A DNA stretch of 64,000 nt from Adiantum capillus-veneris (Eukaryota; Streptophyta; Polypodiopsida; Polypodiales; Pteridaceae): the NCBI GenBank assembly GCA_014529385.2, contig CM043943.1, forward strand, positions 153,489,092-153,553,091, written 5' to 3'. The position numbers were made by a program, and so were the translations under genes. The first letter of the stretch is position 1. Each line of letters opens with the position of its first letter. The notes beneath the pieces are model-generated. The model did not search any database and was not told where the DNA came from. It saw only the letters and a program-made list of their open reading frames with translations. Of this stretch, positions 1 through 11,399 are shown piece by piece.

Positions 1-121
1 TTTCATATTTAAAACCACATGTGAGCCCTATTGTTATAGTATCCAACCAAATGTTTCTTGATTAGCAATTTACATAGGCTCGAGTGATACATATCTTATA
101 GGTTAACAATACATGTATCTA

Positions 122-290
122 CACTATGAGAGATCGTGGTGTTTATCGCGGGCCATTACCGCAAAACAAGAGAGAGAAATTCAAAATGAGGAGAGAGAAA
201 CCCTTTTGATGTTCAAGTGGGACTTTACCGCGGGTATTACCGCGTGCTTTTCCGTGAATATTGCAGCGCCCATTACCGCTAAGGCCATAG
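122..290. repeat. Left subterminal repeat region of the CACTA element
   Basis: Several copies of a TTACCGC motif (reverse complement GCGGTAA) lie close together at about 155-162, 224-231, 236-243 and 272-279. Subterminal repeats of this kind bind the element-encoded DNA-binding protein in the maize En/Spm system. The same motif in both orientations is found at the right end and at 4735-4815. Binding is inferred from the family. Confidence 0.75.
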
Positions 291-542
291 ACCCCCTTCC
301 CCCTCCCTCTCCCGTGGGTTTCCATTTAAATCCAATACAACTCAAAATGTATTTACACACTATAACTCCTACACTCTCCAGAATGCTTGCTCACTTCACT
401 TAATCTCTCTTTCACTCTAAAAATTCTATACATAAATCATTGAACTCACAACAAAACCATTACAAATACTTTTCATAAGCACATAATGAAACATTTGCAA
501 ATTAATCATATACTACACCAAGTGAAAGAATGGAGAGTTTTA

Positions 543-3500
543 TTAATTCTCATCTTGTATAAGATCTCTACAAGCACTAGGATCCATATTTAGACCCATA
601 GTATTCAAATCAATAAACAAGTTTAGAGATTCTTCCTCCTCTCCATCACCTCCTGTAGAATCATCATCGCTTTCTCCCTCTTCCTCCTCCTCAAGATGAC
701 TATTTGCAAGGCTTGGCTGACCTTCTTCAACTTCTACTACATCTTCCTCTGCATCTTGTGGTGATAATATGATGGGATCAATTACTGGCTCAATGTCCGT
801 CTCTGCAAAGATAGATCTACCCCGCGGCGTGACTGTAATGACATACCAAAGTCTTCTTTGATATATACATGGCACATAAAAGACCTGTACGTCACACACA
901 AAGAATAAGCTAGTATACATATATTAAATTTTTAATTTAAGTTAATTGCACATAGCCTAAATTACCTGCTCGCAACTACTAGGATACACCAAGTTGTCAG
1001 TTTTTCCCCGATGGAATTGGGTGGAATCCACCATAGTGAGCCCATTTTCATGTCTTTTGACCTCACCCGCAAACCATCGGCACTCAAAGAGAAATTTGTG
1101 AAAAGATCTGAAATCCACTTTGATTATTCTCTCTATAGTACCACAATATCTGACCTCATCTGTTGTTGTGTCAAAGTTTCCCATCACGCCACAATCATTA
1201 GTGGTCCAACATTCATCTATCTTGTGGGTGCAAAAATGTCGGCCTTCGGACCAAATGGAGTTGAAAATGAGACCCTACAATCACAATGCATAAGAGGTTA
1301 CATCGCATTTCATTAAGTGATTTGTATACATGCATACATAACATATACACACTCACCTTGCGCAAGCATCCTCACGCATACTCCCATTCTTTAGGGCTTA
1401 TTTGTTCTCCTTGTGCTTTGGCATTGGTCATGGCATTATGGATCCACTCTACTTGAATCAAATCAGGATATTTTGCAAGCTCTTTAGGAAAAGGAGGTGC
1501 ACGTCTACCTCCATGGGACCTCTTCCATGCATCTCTATCCCTTTCTCTAGCTGCGCGGGCTTCCAAGTACATATTGACCCATTTGGTCATGATAGTGGCA
1601 TTGAGTAAAGAGTGGTTGTTAACTATGGAATGAAACTCTCTATCCATGACCAAGAGTGATCCTTTTCCACTGGGAATGGTTGAGTGCTTCCTAGGATCCT
1701 CTTCTTCACTCCACAGACGAGGCAATGATGGATCCACTATGATGAGATACTGTGAGAAATACACAAATGCCTCTTGCACCACCCAACTTCTGCCATGCTC
1801 GCCTGAAAACATTAAAATCATATATTTTTATGAGTAACTCCATAGCGTATAAATGCTATCTATATTGTATTGATTTTGCATACCTCCGGTTGTGACCTCA
1901 ATCTAACAAAATCCTTTAAAGTCTTCAAGAATATCTCCAAGAAGAACATCCATCTAGAGTGAACCACCCCACAAATGGCAATCTCCTCAACAAGGTGAAG
2001 CAATAGGTGTATTTGGCTAACAAGGATTGTACGTGGGAATGCATCCTCAATAGCACACACTGCCTCTACTGCTAGCTGATGGGCTACTAGTATGGCTTCT
2101 ACTTCTATCTCCTTGGAGCTCACAAATCTACAGGGCACAAATAATATAGTAGATGAAAAAAAATTCCATTCTTCATGCATGCACAACATGATATAGTACT
2201 TGAAAAAAACCCATTACCTCACAATCTCACCCACTTTGAATATTGCAGCCTTCACCTTAGTGTCCCCATAACCACTAATAGTTATGGGAAGTACAAACTA
2301 CAAACAATAAAACATCTTAGTGAATGTCAACCTATATATAAGGACACATAGACACCACAAACTGTTCTACTCTTACCTGAAGGATTTTATGCCAATCATG
2401 GGATTTCAATCCATACAATTGAGTGGAGCCACCCTTTTTGGTTTTTGTGAAAGCACCTTTGAGTGACCGCATATATCCCGTTGGACTTCTGATGGATGCA
2501 ATAACTTGCTTTGTCCGCTCTTGGTTTGCCTTTGACATTATCCACGGTTCTTTTGGGAGAATCATCTTTCCCCGCTCCGCTCCCCCATACGGGGTGTGGC
2601 TGAAGGGGGGAGACGTCTAATGGCTCTTAAATCTTCCCTAGCACCCAATGAATCCTTCTTGTCAATTATGTGATCCCATATAGCTTGCCCAACAATTTTG
2701 AATACATGCATAGTGTCCAATAAGTGCTGAATTTTCAACGAAGCCCAATAGGGGAGCGACAAGAAGATTGAGTACCTCGACATACCCTTTGGCAACCCCT
2801 TGGGAGGTGGTGAGGTACCATGATGCTCCTCCCAATGCTTCACCCAATCAGCCATGTTTCAATGGAACGGCTACACTCCATTGATAGGGGGAGCATATCT
2901 ACGATGTGAAGGAGGTAGGAAGCGATGGTTGTTGGGATAGATCACGTTCCCAAGAAGAGGAGGTCTCTCTGTCACAAGGGAAGGGCCACAAGTGGGACAT
3001 GCACTATGTCTAGATGTTGCCAATCCTGCCAAGAGGTAAACAAACGTTACACATGAGATGATAAACCTAAAGCAAAGAGTACAATGAACATGTGCATACT
3101 TACCAGATACCTCTCCCAAATCCTGGGTAATCATGCATGGTCCACATGAGGATGCACTTGATGACGGCTTTGCGGTCTCGTGGTGGCTGTGAAATGTCAA
3201 TGACATCTATGCCTCTCCATAGTTCTTGAAGCTCATCAATAAGAGGCTGCAGATATACATCCATGTTTTTTACCTTGTGCTTTCCTGGAATGAGAAGTGA
3301 TAGTAAAATGTTTCCCTTTTTTGTTGCCTCCCAAGGAGGAATATTGTAGTTTACAACCACCACCAGCCAAGTGCTCCATGAAGTAGAGCGGTGCCCAAAT
3401 GGATTCACTCCATCACTAGCTAACCCAATCCTCAAGTGACGAGGATCATCCCTAAACTCTGGCCATGTGTCCTCTATGTGCTTCCACGCTGGTGAGTCAG

Positions 3501-4517
3501 CTGGCACTCTTATAATACCATCTGTGGAGCGATTTTTTGCATGCCAACTCAAAATCTCGCTCGTACCCTTCGATCTAAACATGTGTTGGATGCAAGGGAT
3601 GAGTGAAAAATGCCTCAAAACTTTACGTGGAATTCTGTTGCTCTGCATTCCTTCTTTGAACCTAGGCTCCCCGCACGATGGACATGTGTCACAATCGGCA
3701 TGCTCATTACGAAAGAGCACACAATCGTTCACGCAAGCATGAATGCGATCATAACCCATCCCTAATGCAGTCACCACTTCATGTGATTTTCGTCTATTCT
3801 CTGGCATGTGATTGCCAGCTGGCAGCATCTTTCCTAGCAACCTATCACAAGAAGAAAGTACATTAGAAGCTAATTTATGTACTCCACAAGCATCCTTCAC
3901 AATCTGTATACATACCTCAAAAGTGCGTCGACACTAGCATTGCTCCATCCAAACATCGCCTGAAGGTTAAGGACTTCGAGATATGCCCTTAAAATGGAGT
4001 AAGAGAATCTATCGTATAGTGCGGTGTGTGCCGAATCGAGTAACTCACTCCTCGTTCTTTCGGAAGCTTCTTCGCATGCACACTCTGCTTCATGCTCCTC
4101 CTCTCGTGCAAGGAGATCCTCAACCATTCTATGCAAATGGTCGTCTTCTGCATCCACGTAAGGAGATGGGATGTGGTCACTCGTAGAGGGAGCAACAGTT
4201 GGCTGATTTGATGTGCTTTCTCCCTCTCTAATGGATTCCTGGCGCATGCGCTCTTCCACCCTCCTTTCTCCTCCTCCACCAACCACACGCCAATGAGGGG
4301 TGACGTCAATAGCCGCTACAATTCGCGGATCGTTTGTTTCCATCCGTGCACGCTTGCGAGGATCGTCCCATAGTCCATAATCTTCTACATGGCTCAAGCA
4401 TATCCGTCGAAGTCAAGCAATGGCGCATTTGCACCGCACGCATGGGCATGGTAATCGTTCGGCTAACCACCGTGATCTATCCGGTTCAGTGGACGGGCCA
4501 AAATCATCGCAAGCAAC
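543..4517 (-). pseudogene. CACTA transposase gene (tnp2/TNPD type), multi-exon and decayed
   Basis: This encodes the presumed DDE-type transposase that cuts and moves the element. In coding order: a cysteine-rich PCPCVRCKC segment resembling the transposase-associated domain (4517-4395), an N-terminal tnp2 segment ending GWSNASVDALLR, the tnp2 core (3842-3111) with CDTCPSCGEPRF and MWTMHDYPGFG, a CPTCGP exon (from 3025), LPYWASLKIQHLLDTMHVF (about 2730), YGLKSHDWHKILQ (about 2400), a DUF4218-like LLHLVEEIAICGVVHSRWMF (about 2000) and a DUF4216-like CGTIERIIKVDF plus QVFYVPCIYQ (1290-543). Likely introns with GT-AG borders are 3916-3843, 3110-3026, 2376-2300, 2218-2130, 1883-1805, about 1350-1291 and 965-889. 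Breaks: a TGA in the first segment (about 4425), two in-frame stops at about 2860-2873, and a frame change near 2565-2600. I infer a pseudogene. Family identity is firm; exact exon borders are approximate. Confidence 0.88.
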
Positions 4518-4689
4518 CTACATTAATAAATTACATACACTTATTAAAATCAAATTACCAAAAAATGTTAATAAAATATCAGTAAAAAGTAAAAATTAAA
4601 CTTTTAGGTAAAAATGTCATTTTCAAAGTACTAAGAATACTTTCATTTTATATATATTTTATAAAAAATATAGTACCAATAGATTTTGA

Positions 4690-4930
4690 GGATCAATAGT
4701 AATAATGTTAGAGTGTGGCCATCTGTGTGTATGGCCCGAAATTGCGCCGCGGTTATAGTTGCGGTAATGCGCGAGGTAACGGATGCGGTAATGCTCGTGG
4801 TAATATACGCGGAAACTCAATTTTCAAATTTTTTTATAAATAGGGGCACCCGCGTGCCCCGCGAAGTTCAAAGCCCTAAAATTCGAATTTCATCGTCTTC
4901 TCTACAGAAGCCGAGAGCGCGAACCTCACA
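4690..4930 (+). promoter_or_regulatory. Central divergent promoter of the CACTA element
   Basis: This sits between the minus-strand transposase and the plus-strand second gene. It holds a run of GCGGTAAT-like motifs at 4735-4815 (GCGGTTATAG, GCGGTAATGC, AGGTAACGG, GCGGTAATGC, GTGGTAATA). These are followed by a TATA box, TATAAATAG, at 4835-4843, and a leader rich in CT and GA that runs to an ATG at 4934. The motif is the one found in both transposon ends. Placement suggests the element's own DNA-binding protein could regulate transcription; that is an inference. Confidence 0.6.
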
Positions 4931-5039
4931 ACCATGAGCTCTACCTCCATCTCTACTCTTCTACTCTCCACCATCTCTACTCTTCCACTCTCCTACCCTC
5001 TCCCAACAAGCTCTTCAATTCCATGTAAGTTTTTTGATT

Positions 5040-6500
5040 TTTTCACACGCATACACATGCATACACACACATGTTTTTTGATTTTTTCACATGCATACAC
5101 ACACATGCATACACACACACACGCATACACATGTATACACTCATACACACGCATGCACACACATGCATACACATGCATACACACACACATTAATTACACA
5201 CACTAATTAGTGCATGTGTTCTTTACACACTAATTACACACACTACTTAGTGCATGTGTTCTTTACACACACTAATTAGTGTGTACATTATTCTAATGCA
5301 CACACTAATTAGTGTAAGTAAAGACACACCAAAACCTAAATTTGTTAATTATTAGGTACTTGCAAAATTTAAACTTGTTAAATTTGTTAAATTTATTACT
5401 TGCAAAACCTAATATGTTAAATTTGGGATTGGCCATGCACACACTAATTAGTGTGTGCATTGGCCAATGTACACACTAATTAGTGTGTGATTAGTGTGTG
5501 CATTTTAGTTTGTGATTAGTGTGTGCATTGGCCAATGTGATTGGTCAATGCACACACTAATTAGTTTGGGATTAGTGTGTGCATTGGTCAATGGCATTGG
5601 CCAATGCACAAACTAATTAGTGTGTGTTAACACACACTATTTATTGTGTGATTAGTGTGTGCATTGGCCAATGTGATTGGTCAATGGACACACCAATTAG
5701 TTTGGGATTAGTGTGTGCATTGGTCAATGCACACACTAATTAGTGTATGTTAACACACACTATTTATTGTGTGATTAGTGTGTGCATTGGCCAATGTGAT
5801 TGGTCAATGTACACACTAATTAGTGTGTGCATTGGTCAATGGGATTGACCAATGCACACACTAATTAGTGTGTGTTAACACACACTAATTTGTGTGTGAT
5901 TAGTGTGTGCATTGGTCAATGTGATTTGTCAATGCACACACTAATTAGTGTGTGCATTGGCCAATGTGATTGGTCAATGCACACACTAATTAGTTTGTGA
6001 TTAGTGTGTACATTGGCCAATTACAAAAGCCAATGCACATACTAATTAATGTATGTTAACACACACTAATTAGTGTGTGCACAAGCCAACCCAATGCACA
6101 CACTAATTAGTGTATGTTAACACACACTAATTAGTGTGTGCACAAGCCAATTACACAAGCCAATGCACACACTAATTAGTGTATGTTAACACACACTAAT
6201 TAGTGTGTGCACAAGCCAATTACACAAGCCAATGCACACACTAATTAGTGTATGTTAACACACACTAATTAGTGTGTGCACAAGCCAATTACACAAGCCA
6301 ATGCACACACTAATTAGTGTATGTTAATACACACTAATTAGTGTGTGCACAAGCCAATGCACAAACTAATTAGTGTATGTTAACACACACTAATTAGTGT
6401 GTGCACAAGCCAATTACACAAGACAATGCACACACTAATTAGCGTATGTTAACACACACTAATTAGTGTGTGCACAAGCCAATTACACAAGCCAACACTA
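5040..6500. repeat. Palindrome-rich minisatellite inside the first intron of the second CACTA gene
   Basis: The segment starts with CA-rich repeats (ACACATGCATACAC, 5040-5200). It then becomes dozens of copies of the 18-bp palindrome ACACACTAATTAGTGTGT, separated by short blocks such as GCATTGGCCAATGTGATTGG and AAGCCAATTACACAAGCCA. From about 6050 to 6490 it forms a regular higher-order tandem repeat. The block ATGTTAACACACACTAATTA recurs at roughly 6053, 6114, 6183, 6251, 6321, 6377 and 6446, a period of about 56-70 bp. The palindrome core TAATTA is a classic homeodomain-type site, but no function is shown. No coding sequence is present. Confidence 0.85.
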
Positions 6501-6853
6501 ATTATGTTAAATTAAACAATAATCAACACAAAAACATAAACATACCTCCATGATTAAGTCGTCGGTGACGTATTAGGCCCCAATGGCCGTCCAAGTGATC
6601 GCGCAATCGGTCACACTAATCATAAACACAATAATCTCTTATTAGTCAATACACACACTAATATCTTATTAGCACTCAAGGCTTTGCAAGACTCTTTTAT
6701 AGGTTGTAGACACACCTTGGATTCTTTCCACATTGGATTCTTTCAACATTGGATTCTATAGAGAATCCAATGTTTGAAAAAAATCAATGTGTAAATTTTT
6801 AATCATATATTCGAATTTTATACCCTAGTTTAATCTTTGTCGTAATAAATGCA
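6501..6853. other. Intronic interval with a possible minus-strand exon
   Basis: No gene is certain here. On the minus strand, about 6615-6556 reads as an open stretch, DRLRDHLDGHWGLIRHRRLN, ending at a GTATG donor-like site. This could be an upstream exon of the minus-strand transposase, whose next exon has a good acceptor (ATGTAG) at 4518. Around 6715-6775 three copies of ATTGGATTCT lie near an inverted copy (AGAATCCAATG). The rest is AT-rich. Confidence 0.3.
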
Positions 6854-6913
6854 GACCATGTCTTTTTCTTCCACACCATGCTTTCGCAGCATTGAGGATT
6901 TCATGGCGGACGG

Positions 6914-9674
6914 TGTGAGGTCCCCACCCCGTCGTATCAAACAACGGATCTGATGGTAAACCTGGTGGCCACTAGATCTATAGCGGAAGCAAACAAAATG
7001 GTTCAGGGTTCAACTAGCGGACGATCTCTCATCACAAAGTGAGTCGAGTTCGAGCCTACTAGCAATGAGATCTAGCTCCACCTCGCAGGGGAAGCGTACT
7101 TAACTATCTAGCGATCGTAAGACCCACCTTCCAAGAGGAGAGAAACCCCGAGTGCCTTTTTCCCAATGTTTCAGAGGCATGTACTCTCGAGGATTCGCCG
7201 CTCTAGGGGCAATGAGTAATACTAATATCGAGTAAGCACTATGGGGACAGAGAGTTCCCGACCAATCGGGACCACCCATATCGTAGGCTTTGGCAACCTG
7301 AGCCAAGCCCCCACTTTCCACCCCCACACTCACACTTCATCGTGTGACCTAATTACTACCACAAAGGTTGTTCAACATAAATATTCCTTGTTTAATTCCG
7401 AATCACATGGTTCGTTAAAACAGCCCTTCAACCAGTATTGCAAACAACACCAAGACAGAATTCTAGTAAAAATTCTACTCAAACTTATTCATAAAAATTT
7501 CAATGTCCTGGAGGTACAACATCCCCCCTCCAGCGAGAGTTCACTTCTCCCGTTGTCGCCTAGCTGCCCATACAACTAGGTATGTCCACCGCATAGAAAG
7601 CATGTCATGGACACTCCCACCGCATAGAAAGCAAGACGTGGGTTCCCACCGCATAGAAAGCAAGTCGTGGATATCCACCGCATAGAAAGCAAGTCGTGGA
7701 TTCAAGAGCCCTTAACGAGGAACTCTGCCCCCTGTGATCAGTAGGGGGGTCAGGACTGATTCAACATTGGAAATAAAATGAACATGTCGAGCTAAATTTT
7801 CCCTAGGAGACATTCTTTCCTAATTGCAACCAGCATACCCATCAATCATTTCCTTCCTACTTTAGAACTTAATGTACAATGAATTCAATGCCGAGATTTC
7901 CGTCGGATTTCTCCAACATGTTTGGGGATATGAGCATTCGTAACTAGCGTATGCAATGTTAATTCAAACAACTTGAATAAAAATATGATCTACCTCTTCC
8001 ACTTATTCATCGATGGCCCGTGAGATGGCCAGTATTTGTTCCTCCATGGGAGCCTTCCCCTTCCCGTTAACATTGCTCGTTCCTGCCTCGCGATCATGGG
8101 CACCACCGAAGCGCGTCCTCTTAACCGGGGCCATTTCTCACTACTTTAAATGATTATCTTGGAGAAAGAGCTAAGGTTCACAAGCATCATAACAGTCCAA
8201 TGGGTAGATTAGTGACATCAATTAATCCCTCCTATATGAGAGTCTAGATTTCTTTCATAAAACAATCATTAAGGATGACACATAATCCTATGGGAACCGG
8301 TTCTAAGATAATTATTCGGCTTACATGATCAAGAATAATTAGGATTTCACTATTGGAATTATCAGAGAATTGGATTAAGTATGATTAAACTATTTCCTAG
8401 CAATTAGATGATGCAGATTTACCCTATGCATATGTGTGAGGAAAAACCAATTCTTAGAGACTTATTGACGGATTAATTTCTCCTTAATTACGTCTTAATG
8501 CATAAGAGAAATGAATTCAATTAAGCTACAATGTTAATGAGTGATTACAATAGTGATTCTCTTCAATCTGCACAAATACTAGCTTACCGATTAATTACTA
8601 TGCTATCTAGAGAGAGAAGATTCTGATAATTATGCTCTACTCATTAATCGAGAGTGAAGAATGGCTGATAATTCAGCTATGGAATGATGATTACATAATA
8701 GAGTATGAATAAGGAGAATTTAGAGAGTAGTCATAGAGATTTTCGGCTAGGAATAGGCATAATGTAGGAGAAATTTTTGGTGGTAGAGAAAGGGATTTTC
8801 AGATGGCATTAATTAAACTGTCGTTACTGTGATTAAGAGCTGGTAATATTCTCGATTTTCTGATCTAATCGAGCTTCTTGAGATGAAAATTCGGCAGCAC
8901 CTCCCTCCTAGCTTCTTCTTCAATAGGTGTGTGATTCGGCAGCACCTCCCCAATGTATGTGGGTGTGTGTGTATGCACTGTGTGTGTGTGTGATCATAAG
9001 TGTGTGTGTGCAGGTCTTTAAATAGGCTCCTACAGGCTGAAAATCGATCTGGGTTGCTAAATGCATCTGGGAGCTTCTCTAGTTAAGCATGGCAAGTCCA
9101 GTTCTCTGCCCACCAAGTGTCAGGTTGGCTTGGTTAACTGGTTCTGAGACTGAGTTGCAGGCTTGGCCGCTTTCCCAAGACTCCCACAAAGCAAGAGGGC
9201 GCCCCCTAGCTACTAAAGCTGATCTGGAGTGGCCTGGGACCTGTTCCCACACAGTCCCGGGCCCCCGGTGCCTCCCCGGACAATTTTTAGGAAATTTGGT
9301 TCTAAGCTAAAACGGGTCATACGAATCGGATTTTGATGCCGTAAATTGCCATACGAAGCTCTAACTAGGGCGTACTGGCCCGAGTACCTGCCATATTTAG
9401 CAGCCCCCGGGGTCCGAAAATGCATTTTTTTCAAATTTGGGGTGCGGGTGCAATTTTTCGAGACGATCAAAACTGGACGGGTCGGGTGACCAAAAACTTA
9501 CTATTTTTGGAAAATTTTCACAAAAATTATTTTAATTCACATTTTGAAGCTTTATAACATTTTTAACATCATGGCACTGGCAGAATCTGGAAAACTGCTA
9601 AAAATAGTAACTTATTCCATTATGATTATTTCATGGTACAAGGGTGCTCTTGTGATTAGGTCAGAGACCTTACA
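6914..9674 (-). mobile_element. Solo LTR inserted in an exon of the CACTA second gene
   Basis: On the minus strand the unit starts TGTAAGGTCTCTGACC (9674) and ends GGGGACCTCACA (6914), giving TG...CA ends with short inverted repeats. Flanks are GACGG (6909-6913) and AACGG (9675-9679), a 5-bp duplication with one mismatch. The surrounding reading frame is continuous if the unit and one flank copy are ignored, which confirms the insertion. On the minus strand CTATTTAAAGACC at about 9013-9027 is a plausible TATA box, giving a U3 of about 650 bp and a very long R-U5. There is no gag-pol, primer site or second LTR, so it is a solo LTR, or a terminal-repeat-only element. At 2761 bp it is long for an LTR. 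Confidence 0.75.
7579..7703. repeat. Four-copy ~30-bp tandem repeat in the solo LTR
   Basis: The phrase CCACCGCATAGAAAGCAAG recurs four times (about 7589, 7618, 7647 and 7675), each followed by a variant of TCGTGGATAT. It lies in the R-U5 part of the minus-strand LTR. No coding or regulatory role is evident. Confidence 0.8.
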
Positions 9675-11337
9675 AACGGGATGTCATATCCCAACGCTCT
9701 CTCTACCTATTATTCACAGCCGTCACCTCAGCAATCATCAACAGGGTTCGGCTGGTTTCGGGACGCTCTTGGTGGGTCCGCTGCCGTACCTGTGACCGAT
9801 CCAGATGTGGAGAGGGAATTGCGTCTTTGGGCTGAGTGGTTAGGTTCGCAGCAGACCCTTACATAGCGCTATTCACCGGCGCAGCTAGCAGCTTTTGGAT
9901 TATTAGAGGTCTCTACTCCGACTGGTGGCACTCCATACCTACAGAGTTTTCCAGCTACAGCTCCAGGTTCAAATTTTCCTTCACAGGGTCCAACTCCCCA
10001 GGGTCCGACGCCGTCGAGTGCGACGCCACAGGGTGCGACGCCATGGGCGTCCACCTATCCATCACCTATCCCACCTTCTGTCCCATATTCACATTGGCTC
10101 TCTTCTGGCAGTCAGCGCCGGTCGATCTCAACGAGGGAGCAGAGCTAGTTTTTGTTTTGGGGGGGGGGGGGGGGAAGTACTACAGATTCTCCTCCACAGT
10201 CACCGCTCCCTGCTCTATAAGAAGATGATGACCATGACATGCCTTCACCAGATGCTCGCGGGTTATACTACCAGGTTCATAGAGGAGGTATGGTGGATCT
10301 CAGGACAGCGTAGGGCAAGAGATTTCGCACACACGTCAACCAATTAATCCACTCTACATATATCAATTGTTTTCTCAAATTTGATCAGCAAGATCCCTAC
10401 AACCTCACATATATAGAGACAACCATGCACATGCATTTCCCCAATCCTGAGGGGCAACAATTCTCAAGGCAATGGTTGCAAGAGCATGTCAAAACATTTC
10501 TCAAGAACAAAAAATCTAGTGTGAGGAGAGCTGCAAAGAAGACAATGGAGTCTCCAGAGCATAGCTATCGTCCAGGAAATGTCCATGATGTGGAGTGGGA
10601 GACAACTATGGGCGAGAAAGAGGACGAAAGGGCAACGGGTGCGAGGATGTATACGCGTCAAGTTGAGACCAGATCCCATCAGACTCCTACGCATTATGGT
10701 TCGGGAGGAAAACGGCTTGGAAAGACAAATATGTAAGTAAAAATATTTGTTTTATTGTAAAAAATCTAATGTTTTCCATTTAATTAATTGGTTGCTATTT
10801 TTTGTCAGTATAACATTACCATGAGTCGCCCGGCAAGAGATGTGCAGAGATATAGAGAGAACCATACCGAGTATCAAACTTGGTGTTGGTTGTTTGAAAA
10901 TCAAATGATCTCTCGAGAGGAGTTCGTAAATGCGTGCAGAAGTCTACAACATGTAAGTTTAATCTTATTTAAATAATCAAATTGTTGATTTTATATCAAA
11001 TATTAAATAACAAAGTGTTAATTGTTTCTTTTTCTGGTTTTGCAGAGTCAAAGAGTTCCACGCGAAATGCCGCCATCTCCCCCATGAGCATCCTCTATTT
11101 TGTATACGCGGGCCGCGTTTGCTCTATCCCACATGACCATACTCTATTTTGTGCACGCGGGCTTTTTTTGCCCTTTATGTAAATGCAACACCTATCATTT
11201 TTTGGCTCAATACCTCCCCCAATTGTAATTCCACTTATGTAAATGAAATTATCAATTTTTTTTGGGTTCAATGTATTGTCCAATTGTGATATTTTGTTGT
11301 AATTAATAATAATTTTGTAAAATATCTTAAATAAATG

Positions 11338-11399
11338 AAAAAATAGATGACCTTTTGGATGGTCCTGCAAAGGACAATCCAAACGGTCATCTATTTTTT
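11338..11399. repeat. Long perfect-type hairpin near the right end of the CACTA element
   Basis: The left arm AAAAAATAGATGACC (11338-11352) pairs fully with GGTCATCTATTTTTT (11385-11399). The stem then continues through TTTTGGATGGTCCT against AGGACAATCCAAAC with two mismatches, closing on a GCAA loop. That is about 29 paired positions over 62 bp. It lies after the second gene and just before the right subterminal repeats, so it could act in 3'-end formation or be a small nested foldback. Both roles are inference. Confidence 0.8.

Larger units (their letters stand above)
4870..11087 (+). pseudogene. Second CACTA gene (plant En/Spm accessory ORF), interrupted and decayed
   Basis: A leader exon runs from about 4870 to the donor GTAAGT at 5023 (ATG at 4934). 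After a 1.8-kb intron an acceptor (TGCAG) precedes ATG 6858 and codons MSFSSTPCFRSIEDFMADG. A solo LTR interrupts this exon at 6914, and the same reading frame resumes at 9680 with MSYPNALSTYYSQPSPQQ. It continues past TAG 9864 into a proline/glutamine/threonine-rich stretch, then a run of 16 G (10159-10174), TAA 10218 and TAG 10311. A conserved-looking basic domain follows (FPNPEGQQFSRQWLQEHVK, about 10435-10490) and two small exons (10809-10951, 11046-11087; donor GTAAGT at 10952). The layout, a divergent partner of the transposase ending in a basic and acidic domain, resembles the accessory/DNA-binding ORF of plant CACTA elements. No domain is certain. At least four stops make it a pseudogene. 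Confidence 0.62.

Noticed and set aside
4735-4815. An end of a separate CACTA element in the middle of the large one
   Set aside because: No CACTA terminus or CTA duplication is adjacent, and a TATA box and leader follow directly, so a promoter cluster is the simpler reading.
4934-5022. Coding start of the second CACTA gene at ATG 4934
   Set aside because: The frame of exon 1 does not join that of the 6854 exon through the visible donor and acceptor; a 5'-UTR exon fits better, so ATG 6858 is preferred.
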